DNA of 64,000 nt from Serratia sp. UGAL515B_01 (GCF_033095805.1 NZ_CP109901.1:3965766-4029765), one strand, 5' to 3'; counted from the first letter of the stretch, positions 41,866 to 50,105 are shown. Made by a program: numbers and translations. The notes: generated by a model not told the origin, from the letters alone.

Positions 41866-42597
41866 ATGCAGGACTCGAAAGTTATTCCTTTACTCTTTGG
41901 ACTTGAATTGAGCGACTTGAGTGGGCCTTTGGCTCAATTCCAAGCATTGAAGATTGACCAACAGGGTATGATGAAAGTCATAAAAGGCATTAACGCTGTT
42001 GCCGATAACAAGGCTGCCGAGAACACCATTCAGAAACTCGTTTCTGTTCTTTGGAAGGATCTGGAAAATAACCTTAATAATATCCCAAGCAAAGGGGTAT
42101 CAGAAAAACACGAGCGTCCACAAACCGAGATTCTAGAGGAGCTTGTTTCACAGGTTCGCGGCCTTGGGGCGCAGATGCGCGAATTTGATCCTGAAACAAT
42201 GGAAAAGGAAATGCATTACGGCAAAATGCGTGATCGGGGTATCCACCCGGATCAGATGAATGAAATGCTACATGTGATGAGCCTTTCAAGCAGAACCGAT
42301 GTGTCCCTGCTCTTATTAGCCGGTTTTTCGCGAGACAGCATGCCATGGCTAGCTGAAGTCCTGGTTGAAGCGCACAGAGAACTAAAAACTGCAACATTCG
42401 AACAAGCGCATGAAATTAGGAAAAACCTTAATTCTTTGGTCAAAATGACAATGCATAGCCCGCTTGGCATCGGCAAGATTAAACGCGAAAAATATGGTGG
42501 CATCCTGTTCGAGTTACCTCATTTGATTGACACGGCAATTTCTCAAAAATTAGAACTCTTAAAAATCGGAACGGACGACAAAGAAAACGCCTCATAA
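41866..42597 (+). CDS. Unknown cargo gene of P2-like element
   Basis: The protein has 243 residues and occupies the place where P2 has cox. It is soluble and helical in composition, with long charged heptad-like stretches (KVIKGINAVADNKAAENTIQKLVSVLWKDLENN) and a leucine-rich block (LLLLAGFSRDSMPWLAEVLVEAHREL). I do not recognise a domain. It lacks a good ribosome site. It could be a regulator or an anti-phage or superinfection factor; this is a guess from position. Confidence 0.6.
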   Translation: MQDSKVIPLLFGLELSDLSGPLAQFQALKIDQQGMMKVIKGINAVADNKAAENTIQKLVSVLWKDLENNLNNIPSKGVSEKHERPQTEILEELVSQVRGLGAQMREFDPETMEKEMHYGKMRDRGIHPDQMNEMLHVMSLSSRTDVSLLLLAGFSRDSMPWLAEVLVEAHRELKTATFEQAHEIRKNLNSLVKMTMHSPLGIGKIKREKYGGILFELPHLIDTAISQKLELLKIGTDDKENAS

Positions 42598-42724
42598 AAC
42601 TGCGCACATACACACTCGTCTGCAAAGAATGGCATTACAGCTTCGCCTCTACATTAGAGGTGCTGTGAGCGGGGGTTATGGTAAATTAGAGTGAAGTCAT
42701 TCAACACAAAAAGGGATTTTCTGG

Positions 42725-43429
42725 ATGAGTAAGCGATCAGAAATTATTGATGGTAGAGATGCAAGCACTGCCAAGTACGGGATAGTTTATACGGAAGTAC
42801 TTGGCTGGGTGGATTTGGGGCATGCCCAGGGGACAGACATTAGAGACATTTTGAGATTAATGTCACAGGGTGAATCATCGGGAAAGGAATTTTATGATGT
42901 CAGGTATGCACAGGGAATGACTTCACCATTTAAGTTGCTCCGGTCAGGTAAAGTAATGACCTGGCGTATTCGGCGTGGGCGCCCTTACTGGGAACAGAAA
43001 AGCATCGCGCTGGCGATGATGATGATGATGGCGCGCAAGTTTGAAGCTTTTCAGGGTTCTTTTCCCAATAACTTAGTGACTGACAGCGGTTTCAGCGGTG
43101 AGGATCTGGTTTCAGACCTGTTGGGTTTTTACCGTGTGGTATCAGTTCAAAACCCTTTTGAGATGCTCCGACCAGTCAGCAAGGACGAAGCCCTAAAACG
43201 CTGGGACTACTACGGCAAGCTTGGTAGCTGGAAAAACGAGACGTTTGAGCCTTTGCTGTTCCCTGATCCTGAAAAATTTCCGAACCCACGACCGCGTAAA
43301 GGTTTTTTGCCGTCGTTCATGCGGACGGTTGTTCCCTACAACGATTTTCTGTCTGGGAACGTTATTCTACCGCGGCATGACGGGACGTTTGTGATACTGG
43401 GTGCCAACAACGGCAGGATGGGATTATGA
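42725..43429 (+). CDS. Unknown cargo protein, paired with membrane protein
   Basis: The protein has 234 residues. A YGIVYTEVLGWVDLGHAQ segment near the N-terminus and GFSGEDLVSDLLGFYRVV in the middle distantly recall DUF4056-type proteins, but I cannot confirm this. A run of five methionines (ALAMMMMMARKF) is unusual. There is no signal peptide. Its end overlaps the next gene in ATGA, so the two are a coupled pair, perhaps a moron of the prophage. Confidence 0.55.
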   Translation: MSKRSEIIDGRDASTAKYGIVYTEVLGWVDLGHAQGTDIRDILRLMSQGESSGKEFYDVRYAQGMTSPFKLLRSGKVMTWRIRRGRPYWEQKSIALAMMMMMARKFEAFQGSFPNNLVTDSGFSGEDLVSDLLGFYRVVSVQNPFEMLRPVSKDEALKRWDYYGKLGSWKNETFEPLLFPDPEKFPNPRPRKGFLPSFMRTVVPYNDFLSGNVILPRHDGTFVILGANNGRMGL

Positions 43430-43860
43430 GGAGGGCTATCGTCGCCCTGATTGTTGTGGTTATCGTCGCTGGTATTGCACTGGTTGTTGGCTGGCCGTAT
43501 GTGAAGATGGAGTTTGCCAACAGCGCATATTATACCGAGCAAGATAAACGAGCGTATGAGTATTACACCCCAGAAATTCTAAAAAAAATACCAAGAATAT
43601 CAGATAATTATGAATTTGAATTTGGACGAATTACAGGTACAGAAGCTAACGTCTTTACCGTGAAATTTTATGGTGTCGCTGAAACTCAGAGTATCAGGAA
43701 CTACCTAAAATCAGAAGGGTATGAACTTCAGGCATCTTGTGATGTTGAAGCAGAGTGTTGGAAAAGTAGAGCTACCAATGATGAAGTTACGGTCGGTAAT
43801 ATGCTCTCTCAAAAGGGGGTGTTTGTGCAGATATATCGACGTTTATATGCTAACCAATAA
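43426..43860 (+). CDS. Unknown membrane-anchored protein, partner of upstream gene
   Basis: The protein has 144 residues. An N-terminal hydrophobic helix (IVALIVVVIVAGIALVVGW) is followed by a soluble domain with two nearby cysteines (ASCDVEAECWKSR) that could form a disulfide, suggesting a periplasmic location. Its start is coupled to the upstream gene by ATGA overlap. Function unknown. An effector-immunity or surface-exclusion pair would fit the layout, but there is no direct evidence. Confidence 0.55.
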   Translation: MRRAIVALIVVVIVAGIALVVGWPYVKMEFANSAYYTEQDKRAYEYYTPEILKKIPRISDNYEFEFGRITGTEANVFTVKFYGVAETQSIRNYLKSEGYELQASCDVEAECWKSRATNDEVTVGNMLSQKGVFVQIYRRLYANQ

Positions 43861-44847
43861 GCCCGATGCAGATATCCTTTTTTATCCGAGCGTAATCTCA
43901 AGCCCTGTAAACAAAAAAGCCACCGCTACCAACGGTGGTTCGTTAGCCGGAATTAGGAGCTACCAATTTTTCGTTCTGGAAGTAACCGTCTTATGCGAGA
44001 CGACTCACCAAACCTATCGCTTTCAGCGATAGCCGCAGTAAAGCACCCACTTAAAGAACCCCCAGATAAATATCTCACATATCTCAGTTACCAATGACTG
44101 CTACAAGTGGCGTTTTTGCGTGTTTTTTCGGGTTGGACTCAAGGGTTAGTTACCATAAGGGGTACGGCATACAGCCCAGAGAATATGCTGGCTTTAACAG
44201 CAGAGACACGCCGGTAATACCTCTTGTATCAAATCACACACCATTCAATTATTAAAGTATGCCATAGCATGCTGTTAATTAATTGCCCTCACCACCAACG
44301 GCAGGAAAGCAAAAAACAGGGCACGTAAGCACATGCTAGACGTAAACGGCGCTACACCGCACCCGCCTGCACAATTTGGATCTTAAAAATTTTGCAAAAG
44401 AATTTACGCGCAAATCAGCCTGCTACCCGCTCCCTGTCTAGGGTTCTGGAGTTTGAATGGTTTTGCAATTTGTGCAATGAATTGCAACGTTGTGCAAAAA
44501 ACCGCACAGATAAAAAAGCTAACCATTTGGTTAACATATTGTTTTTAAAAGGATCTCTTTACTTTCCGCGTGGATCTTCTCAGGTGGGCAGGGTGGTTTG
44601 TATAGAAGGCAGGGATTGTTATCCTGGCTAGGCATGGTGCGGGTTGTAGCCGGATTTGCAGCAAGCAACACGTTTGCAATGTCTTGCACAAAAAGGATCG
44701 TGTGTTATCCGTTATAACCGCCAGCTATCAGATATCATTTAGCTAATCGCCGCGTAAAAAAGCCCCTATTAACGGGGCTAGTTGTCGATGTGGTCACTAT
44801 GTGGACGTGAATTAAAATAAATCCTTTTATTTCAATTTGATAAACGT
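43861..44847. other. Gene-free right arm of the P2-like element with TGCAA array
   Basis: Nearly 1 kb without a convincing gene. TGCAA occurs at 44464-44468, 44473-44477, 44483-44487 and 44493-44497, that is every 9-10 bp on one face of the helix. More TTGCAA-type sites occur at about 44391 and 44673. The array could bind a regulator. One open frame at 44392-44631 covers it, but its composition and lack of a ribosome site argue against a gene. Confidence 0.5.
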
Positions 44848-44868
44848 TAAAAAAGGCGACTTCTCAGT
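44848..44868. other. attR of the P2-like element
   Basis: Second identical copy of the 21-bp core, 20 bp from the rph stop. Here the attenuator hairpin is intact. Confidence 0.75.
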
Positions 44869-44872
44869 CGCC
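44849..44872 (-). terminator. rph-pyrE attenuator hairpin
   Basis: On the minus strand GGCGACT GAGA AGTCGCC is followed by six T. In enterobacteria this intercistronic terminator controls pyrE by UTP-dependent coupling. At this end it lies right after rph. At attL a near-copy with one C-C mismatch remains in front of pyrE. Confidence 0.8.
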
Positions 44873-44887
44873 TGTTGCCTTGAGTAA

Positions 44888-45604
44888 CTATGCTTCCAAT
44901 GCCGCCTTCTGAGCCTGGAAAATAGTTTCGATGCCCCCTCGGGCTAGCGCAAGTAACGCTAATAACTCATCGTGGCTGAATGGCTCACCTTCAGCAGTAC
45001 CCTGTACCTCTATCATGCGGCCATCTTCCATCATTACCACATTCATATCGGTTTCCGCTGCAGAATCCTCAACGTATTCCAGATCGCACAGTGCCTCACC
45101 ATTAACGATCCCTACAGAAACTGCAGCAACCAGTCCTTTCATTGGGTTGGCTTTCAATTTTCCTGAAGTGACCAAAGCGTTAAGTGCGTCAGCCAGTGCC
45201 ACACAGGCGCCGGTGATAGACGCGGTGCGCGTGCCACCATCTGCCTGTAAAACGTCACAATCTAGGGTAATAGTGAACTCGCCGAGTTTTTTAAGATCCA
45301 CTGCCGCACGCAGTGAACGAGCGATCAGACGCTGGATTTCCAACGTACGCCCGCCCTGTTTGCCTTTAGCCGCTTCGCGCGCATTACGGCTGTGGGTTGA
45401 TCTCGGTAACATACCATACTCAGCAGTGATCCAACCTTGTCCCTGGCCTTTCAGGAAGCGCGGAACGCCCTCTTCTACCGTGGCTGTGCACAAAACTTTG
45501 GTATCGCCAAACTCAACCAGCACTGAACCTTCAGCGTGTTTCGTGTAGTGACGGGTCAATGTCAGGGGGCGAACTTGTTGTGGTGCTCTGCCTGCAGGAC
45601 GCAT
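44888..45604 (-). CDS. rph: Ribonuclease PH
   Basis: This phosphorolytic 3'-5' exonuclease trims tRNA 3' ends. The product is 238 residues, full length, unlike the frameshifted K-12 gene. MRPAGRAPQQVRPLTLTRHYTKHAEGSVLVEFG, EYGMLPRSTHSRNAREAAKGKQGGRT, ITLDCDVLQADGGTRTASITGA and ETDMNVVMMEDG follow the family. It is followed by the attenuator and then by the inserted element instead of pyrE. Confidence 0.96.
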   Translation of the reverse strand: MRPAGRAPQQVRPLTLTRHYTKHAEGSVLVEFGDTKVLCTATVEEGVPRFLKGQGQGWITAEYGMLPRSTHSRNAREAAKGKQGGRTLEIQRLIARSLRAAVDLKKLGEFTITLDCDVLQADGGTRTASITGACVALADALNALVTSGKLKANPMKGLVAAVSVGIVNGEALCDLEYVEDSAAETDMNVVMMEDGRMIEVQGTAEGEPFSHDELLALLALARGGIETIFQAQKAALEA

Positions 45605-45730
45605 AGTCTCTCTCCGGCTGCTAATTTATGTTTGGCCGCTCATTATACGGGCTTCGTGATGTTATGCCTATCCTACCCGCAGGTGCAACGCTATAATCGA
45701 TTCATCTTTTCCTATTACGGGTACGCATCA

Positions 45731-46594
45731 ATGATCCGCAGCATGACCGCCTACGCCCGGCGTGAAATCAAGGGTGAATGGGGTAGCGCAGCTTGGGAGC
45801 TGCGTTCCGTTAACCAGCGTTACTTAGAAACCTACATCCGCCTGCCAGAACAGTTTCGTAGCCTTGAGCCGGTGATCCGTGAACGTATTCGTGGCCGCCT
45901 GACGCGCGGCAAAGTGGAATGCAATCTGCGTTTCGAACTTGATCCAAGTGCTCAAAGTTCAATGATCCTCAACGAGAAGCTGGCCAAACAGTTGGTGGAA
46001 GCGGCGAACTGGATCAAAATGCAAAGCGACGAAGGTGAAATCAACCCGATCGACGTATTGCGTTGGCCTGGTGTTATGTCCGCCCAGGAGCAGGATCTGG
46101 ATGCGATTAGCGCGGAGTTGATGCAAGCACTGGAAAGTGCGCTGGACGATTTCATTGTTGCCCGTGAAAGCGAAGGCACTGCGCTGAAAGCCATGATTGA
46201 GCAACGTCTCGAGGGTGTGAATACAGAAGTGGCAAAAGTGCGCGCACAGATGCCAAATATTCTGCAGTGGCAGCGCGAACGCTTGGTGAGCAAGCTGGAA
46301 GAAGCGCAGGTGCAATTGGAAAACACCCGCTTAGAGCAAGAATTGGTGCTAATGGCGCAACGCATCGACGTGGCTGAGGAGCTTGATCGCCTTGAAGCAC
46401 ATGTAAAAGAAACGCACAACATCCTGAAAAAGCAAGAAGCCGTTGGCCGTCGCCTCGACTTTATGATGCAGGAATTCAATCGCGAATCGAATACGCTGGC
46501 TTCTAAATCGATCAATGCCGATGTGACGACCTCAGCTATTGAGTTGAAGGTGTTGATTGAGCAGATGCGCGAGCAGATCCAGAATATCGAGTAA
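45731..46594 (+). CDS. yicC: YicC-family endoribonuclease
   Basis: The product is 287 residues from the ATG at 45731, the same length as E. coli YicC. MIRSMTAYARRE and EIKGEWGSAAWELRSVNQRYLETYIRLPEQFRSLEP are the N-terminal signature. The C-terminal DUF1732 segment (RLDFMMQEFNRESNTLASKS) follows. The family acts on RNA. It is divergent from rph as usual. A clear terminator follows. Confidence 0.95.
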   Translation: MIRSMTAYARREIKGEWGSAAWELRSVNQRYLETYIRLPEQFRSLEPVIRERIRGRLTRGKVECNLRFELDPSAQSSMILNEKLAKQLVEAANWIKMQSDEGEINPIDVLRWPGVMSAQEQDLDAISAELMQALESALDDFIVARESEGTALKAMIEQRLEGVNTEVAKVRAQMPNILQWQRERLVSKLEEAQVQLENTRLEQELVLMAQRIDVAEELDRLEAHVKETHNILKKQEAVGRRLDFMMQEFNRESNTLASKSINADVTTSAIELKVLIEQMREQIQNIE

Positions 46595-46632
46595 CTATTC
46601 AGGAAGAATCAATAAGCCGCAAAAAACCAGAC

Positions 46633-46657
46633 AGCCCGCCAAACAGCGGGCTTTTTT
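46633..46657 (+). terminator. Intrinsic terminator of yicC
   Basis: AGCCCGC CAAACA GCGGGCT is followed by a run of T, 38 nt past the yicC stop. Confidence 0.85.
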
Positions 46658-46746
46658 GTTGTCACGAGCTAGCATAAAGAAGCAAGAAAGAGCGTCATTA
46701 CCGTGTATATACCGGTGTACATAGTGACATTTATAGTAATGGTTTT

Positions 46747-46944
46747 ATGTACACGCCCTATTCAATATTCAGGTATACACGTGAGAACAACTCTGCGAGG
46801 CCAACCAACAGCGGCAGGACTAGGGAGAGTGAAAACGGCGAAGTGATTATCGGCGGCGACTGGCTCACCGAGTCCGGCATTGCCAGCGCTGAACAACTGG
46901 AAGTGACCGCTGCGCCCGGTGTGCTCCGGTTACAACGGCGGTAA
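46747..46944 (+). CDS. SymE-like toxin fragment
   Basis: The protein has 65 residues. The C-terminal part (IIGGDWLTESGIASAEQLEVTAAPGVLRLQRR) resembles the AbrB-like core of SymE, an SOS-controlled type I toxin. The N-terminal 30 residues are unlike it and the usual C-terminal extension is missing, so this is probably a truncated or decayed copy. GTGTACAT at 46715-46722 and its complement ATGTACAC at 46747-46754 flank the start. Confidence 0.45.
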   Translation: MYTPYSIFRYTRENNSARPTNSGRTRESENGEVIIGGDWLTESGIASAEQLEVTAAPGVLRLQRR

Positions 46945-46982
46945 AAAGGACATAGAAGTCAAAACAGCGGTTGGGATTCTTA

Positions 46983-47219
46983 TTATCGCATCCTGAATCT
47001 CAGCATCAACCAGACTCCTAATGCTGCGATAGGTCCAGTTATAAGTCCCAATATAAAACAATCCATTACCGTCTCCCAGGTAAAGCTAAAAAATCCTTTC
47101 TTGAAAAAATGAACAACACTAAACACCAAATTTAACGAAAAAAACAGGAATATCATCGCCAAAATGAAAGATACGACTAGAAAGGCAAAAACTCTTACGT
47201 CTACCTTCTTATTGTTCAT
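46983..47219 (-). CDS. Two-helix membrane protein, immunity-like paralog 2
   Basis: The product is 78 residues from the ATG at 47217-47219, after CAGGACATC; the longer frame from 47258 is less likely. Two membrane segments are visible (FAFLVVSFILAMIFLFFSLNLVF and CFILGLITGPIAALGVWLML), separated by FFKKGFFSFTW. The same pattern, FYYFKEGSFNFP, is in the neighbour at 47414, so the two are paralogs. CDI and T6SS islands often keep tandem immunity genes. Function is inferred. Confidence 0.55.
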   Translation of the reverse strand: MNNKKVDVRVFAFLVVSFILAMIFLFFSLNLVFSVVHFFKKGFFSFTWETVMDCFILGLITGPIAALGVWLMLRFRMR

Positions 47220-47413
47220 TTTTGATGTCCTGCAATTCATCATCGGTAAATACCCCACTTAACGCGGCACCAACTAAACCATTTCCCCACCTATCGTCCT
47301 AGGGACAGTAGACACTTACCGTTACATCGTGAATGTTCAATTGTAGCGTCAGGAATAAAGGGCTAGAAGCCACTTATTCCCGGCCAGTTTTGGCCGGGGA
47401 TGATTTCGCTTAC

Positions 47414-47668
47414 TTAGGATCTTTGGGGGGATTCTTTAGTGCTAAATTTGTTTATCACATTAACGACTAACACATACAGTGTAATAGCACTTCCAGCAAC
47501 ACAGCCGAATACTATTGCTCGTTTTATCTGCGATGCAGGAAAATTAAAAGAGCCTTCTTTGAAATAATAAAAAGAAGAAATAGCAAAACCCAGCACTAGA
47601 AGCATTAGTACAGAAGAAAAAAAACTGTATAAAAACAATGCAATATATTTATAAATATCCTTGATCAT
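47414..47668 (-). CDS. Two-helix membrane protein, immunity-like paralog 1
   Basis: The protein has 84 residues. Segments ALFLYSFFSSVLMLLVLGFAI and VFGCVAGSAITLYVLVVNVI enclose YYFKEGSFNFP, matching the downstream paralog. The start overlaps the CdiA-like fragment by 4 nt, the place of a cdiI gene. It should protect against a membrane-targeting or pore-forming toxin that is no longer present here. The toxin domain cannot be seen. Confidence 0.6.
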   Translation of the reverse strand: MIKDIYKYIALFLYSFFSSVLMLLVLGFAISSFYYFKEGSFNFPASQIKRAIVFGCVAGSAITLYVLVVNVINKFSTKESPQRS

Positions 47669-47904
47669 TTCTTACCTTCCGTATCTGATTTTGGTTTGGC
47701 TACTTCTTTGATAAATCCTGACGAAAACTCAGAAGCTACCCCTCCCCAATAATCATAAACAACACTAGGAACTTTGTTATCACCCATGATTTTATCAACC
47801 ACAGTAGGAACATATTTCCCAAAAACTCCCCCCAAGAATGCCCCAGACCCGGAACTGAGTTGCGCTCCCACATTTGGCCCATCACTAAATACCGATCCCC
47901 CCAT
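47665..47904 (-). pseudogene. CdiA/FhaB C-terminal fragment
   Basis: The open frame is 79 residues. GGVFGKYVPTVVDKIMGDNKVPSVVYDYWGGVASEF is the kind of sequence found at the extreme C-terminus of large two-partner-secretion adhesins and CdiA orphans, and it has no toxin domain after it. An in-frame stop lies 4 codons upstream of the ATG, so it is cut off from any longer protein. Only the tail remains of what should be a protein of several thousand residues. Confidence 0.55.
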
Positions 47905-47953
47905 CGCTTCAGGTCATCAGGGAATATCCCGGTCGAAACCGGGATGTCTGGTA

Positions 47954-48523
47954 TCAGAAGCGATAGCCGATAGCAATGTTGAAACCGTTAATATCGTGAG
48001 ACTGTCCGGCGATGTTCAGTCTGGAACCTTCGTAACCAATATCGACGGCCACATTCTCAATCGGGTTGATCTGCACACCCACACCATACATCAGGGACGT
48101 CTTGTTTTCGTTGCCAGACCAGCTACCAGCCTGCACATAAGAACCCTGGTAGTTGTACCACTGAGAGGAGTAATCGACTTTGTTGCGATTGAAACCCAGC
48201 AGACCATAGGCGCTGATAAATTCATTAAAGCGGTAAGCCGGGCCCACAGACAGTGAGTAATATTTAATGTCAACCTTGTTACTAATGATGTCTCTGGCAA
48301 GCAGATAAGAGTAATCATCCTTGCCACTCATATAAGTAAATGAGCCGATCACGCTGACCGGGGAATCCCACTCATAGCGGTACTTGAGATTCACCCCGTT
48401 GATGTTGTGCAGGTTCTGTACCTTGCTCTGCGCGTACCCCACCGAAACCGTGTGTTGTTCAGCCTGTGCTAGCGTACTGAATCCCAGAACCGCGACCAGT
48501 GCAGAGGTCATCCATAATGCTTT
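47954..48523 (-). CDS. Ail/Lom-family outer-membrane protein
   Basis: The product is 189 residues from the ATG at 48521-48523, after AAGGATGG. A signal peptide (ALWMTSALVAVLGFSTLAQA) precedes an eight-stranded barrel with GVNLKYRYEWDSPVSVIGSFTYMSG, YYSLSVGPAYRFNEFISAYGLLG and the C-terminal IGYRF strand. Members of this family (Ail, PagC, OmpX, Lom) act in adhesion and serum resistance. It replaces the bulk of cdiA in this locus. Confidence 0.85.
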   Translation of the reverse strand, partial: KALWMTSALVAVLGFSTLAQAEQHTVSVGYAQSKVQNLHNINGVNLKYRYEWDSPVSVIGSFTYMSGKDDYSYLLARDIISNKVDIKYYSLSVGPAYRFNEFISAYGLLGFNRNKVDYSSQWYNYQGSYVQAGSWSGNENKTSLMYGVGVQINPIENVAVDIGYEGSRLNIAGQSHDINGFNIAIGYRF

Positions 48524-48592
48524 CATTGTGCCATCCTTCTTACTTTCTTTTTGTGTAACGCCTGTTTGGGTATCACGTTTGACGTTCACCCT

Positions 48593-49129
48593 TCAGGCTG
48601 GGAATTCAGGAAGAGAAACCGATAAAGGGTGAGCTGCGCGCCAGGCGCGAGCCTGTGCGTGACCGATCTGGTCCCCCTTGAAATTCATCACCCTCTGGCC
48701 TTTTTCAGCACCACGGTGGTAAAGCGCACGGAAACAGCGGTCAGGAAACAGTGCTTCGCACACCAAGCGGCGCATTGCCCGAACGTCACCAAACGGCGCG
48801 ATCCAGTCACGTATCCACAGTCGGTAACCGCAGGCCCAATCGGCTTCCTGCACCAGAATGGCCGGTTGCGTGAGATAACGCGCTTCTGCTTCCGCGTCCA
48901 GCCACATCCAGCTCATGAAAAAGAGCGGCTGCGTCCCCCGGCTGACCAGCATGTAGTGCTGGTGTTTGATAATCGGTAGCAGCACCGTGGGCAGCGCGTG
49001 CAGCGGCAGATCCCGATGCTGGGACGAATGCATCCATAGCCAAACAGAAGCCCCCAGAACTTCGGCCTCATTGCGGTCACCCCCCAGTATCAACGGGGCA
49101 TGCACGTCATACGCACCTATCTGCATCAT
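48593..49129 (-). CDS. HlyC/CdiC-type toxin-activating lysine acyltransferase
   Basis: The protein has 178 residues. HlyC landmarks align: GASVWLWMHSSQHRDLP (catalytic His), LLPIIKHQHYMLVSRGTQPLFFMSWMWL, then YRLWIRDWIAPFGDVRAMRRLV (catalytic Asp) and FPDRCFRALYH. HlyC uses acyl-ACP to acylate lysines of RTX toxins; in cdiBCAI loci the CdiC homolog modifies CdiA. It begins right after the CdiB-like fragment, consistent with cdiB-cdiC order. Its substrate gene is not present here. Confidence 0.85.
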   Translation of the reverse strand: MMQIGAYDVHAPLILGGDRNEAEVLGASVWLWMHSSQHRDLPLHALPTVLLPIIKHQHYMLVSRGTQPLFFMSWMWLDAEAEARYLTQPAILVQEADWACGYRLWIRDWIAPFGDVRAMRRLVCEALFPDRCFRALYHRGAEKGQRVMNFKGDQIGHAQARAWRAAHPLSVSLPEFPA

Positions 49130-49136
49130 TCGCGCC

Positions 49137-49889
49137 TCAAAAATCCCAGTTCAGGGTGAAACCCAGCGTAACCGGGCTGGTCTTGAAACCGTCCGGTTTC
49201 GAAAGCGGTATGCCAGCAAAGAGGTCGTAACGGGTCTTGAAGGCACTGCCCCGCACGCCGAGCACGCTACCGGCCAGATTGGTGCCCACCAGTTCCTCGG
49301 TGCCGCGACCGCTGACGTGACCGTAGTCTGCCCCCAGATACAGTTCCTGATCGGGCACTGGCGTGGTCCAGGTCAGTTCATTACGTACTGTCCATCCCGC
49401 GTTGGCGTTCAAGGTGCGCTCACCATCAAAGCCCCGCACCGTAAAGCGTCCGCCAATAGCAAACTGATCCTGCGGCGTCAGTGGGGTGTTACTCATCTGG
49501 CGCTGGTAACTCAGGTTGTAGCGCAACTGCTGTTTGCCCAGGGCAAACGGCACGTTCAACTGGCTGGAGAGCTGAAGAATCTTACTCAGTGCAGTGGCAT
49601 CCCCATATGACTCTTCGGGGGCAGGCAATGCCCCGAACCAGCGGGTGCCGCGCTGATAGCTGATCCCCGCATCCAGTGTCGCCTGCTGGATGAAGTGGCG
49701 GTGTTGCAGCCCCATGCGCCAGCCTGCCGTGCGGCGTCGCTGCACTTCTATTTCAGTGTCATTGATATAGTTCTTTGAGCCGCGCGTCAGAATATCGTAG
49801 GTAAAGGTGGTTTTCTGGCTGTCGCGGCGGTGCAGAACGCGGCTCAGTTGCACCGTCAGGTTCTGGCTGTCGCCGCTGTAACGGTAATC
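49137..49889 (-). pseudogene. Two-partner transporter (CdiB/FhaC/ShlB) C-terminal fragment
   Basis: The readable part is a 16-strand-barrel C-terminal half: YRYSGDSQNLTVQLSRVLHRRDS, GWRMGLQHRHFIQQATLDAGISYQRGT, FAIGGRFTVRGFDGERTL (the conserved VRGF loop), ELTWTTPVPDQELYLGADYG and the terminal GFTLNWDF. The POTRA domains and first half are missing. At about 49889 the sequence switches to an integrase fragment. Without its N-terminus it cannot export a partner. Confidence 0.8.
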
Positions 49890-50105
49890 TCTACTAAATC
49901 GCGTTTGTCACGGGCTTCAGCCAGAGATACATCGGGGTAAACGCTAAAGGCAAGGCGCTTCTCTTTTTCGCCGTAACGGTACTTCAATCTCCAGTAACGA
50001 GAACCACTGGTTTTTACTTCAAGGTAAAGCCCTCCGCCATCGAAGAGCTTGTACGGCTTGTCTTTCGGTTTAGCAGTTTCAACTTGTGCGGGCTGTTAGC
50101 TTCAT
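49885..50105 (-). pseudogene. P4-type integrase N-terminal fragment
   Basis: From the ATG at 50103-50105 a conceptual translation with one frameshift after MKLTART gives AKPKDKPYKLFDGGGLYLEVK, GSRYWRLKYRYGEKEKRLAF and YPDVSLAEARDKRDL, the DUF4102 N-terminal domain of P4-family integrases. It then runs into the CdiB fragment. The gene points away from selC, as usual for islands in this tRNA. Both the frameshift and the loss of the catalytic domain make it inactive. Confidence 0.8.

Larger units (their letters stand above)
40231..44868. mobile_element. P2-like integrated element in the rph-pyrE attenuator
   Basis: The segment is bounded by 21-bp direct repeats. It carries a P2-type integrase gene (frameshifted), a P2 C-like repressor and divergent control region, and three cargo genes of unknown function. 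About 1 kb of gene-free DNA lies at the right end. No replication, capsid or tail genes are present, so it is either a reduced prophage or a small element using the P2 lysogeny module. Confidence 0.75.

Noticed and set aside
44392..44631. 79-codon frame in the right arm of the P2-like element
   Set aside because: It has no ribosome site or known similarity, and it runs through the TGCAA array. The region looks regulatory.
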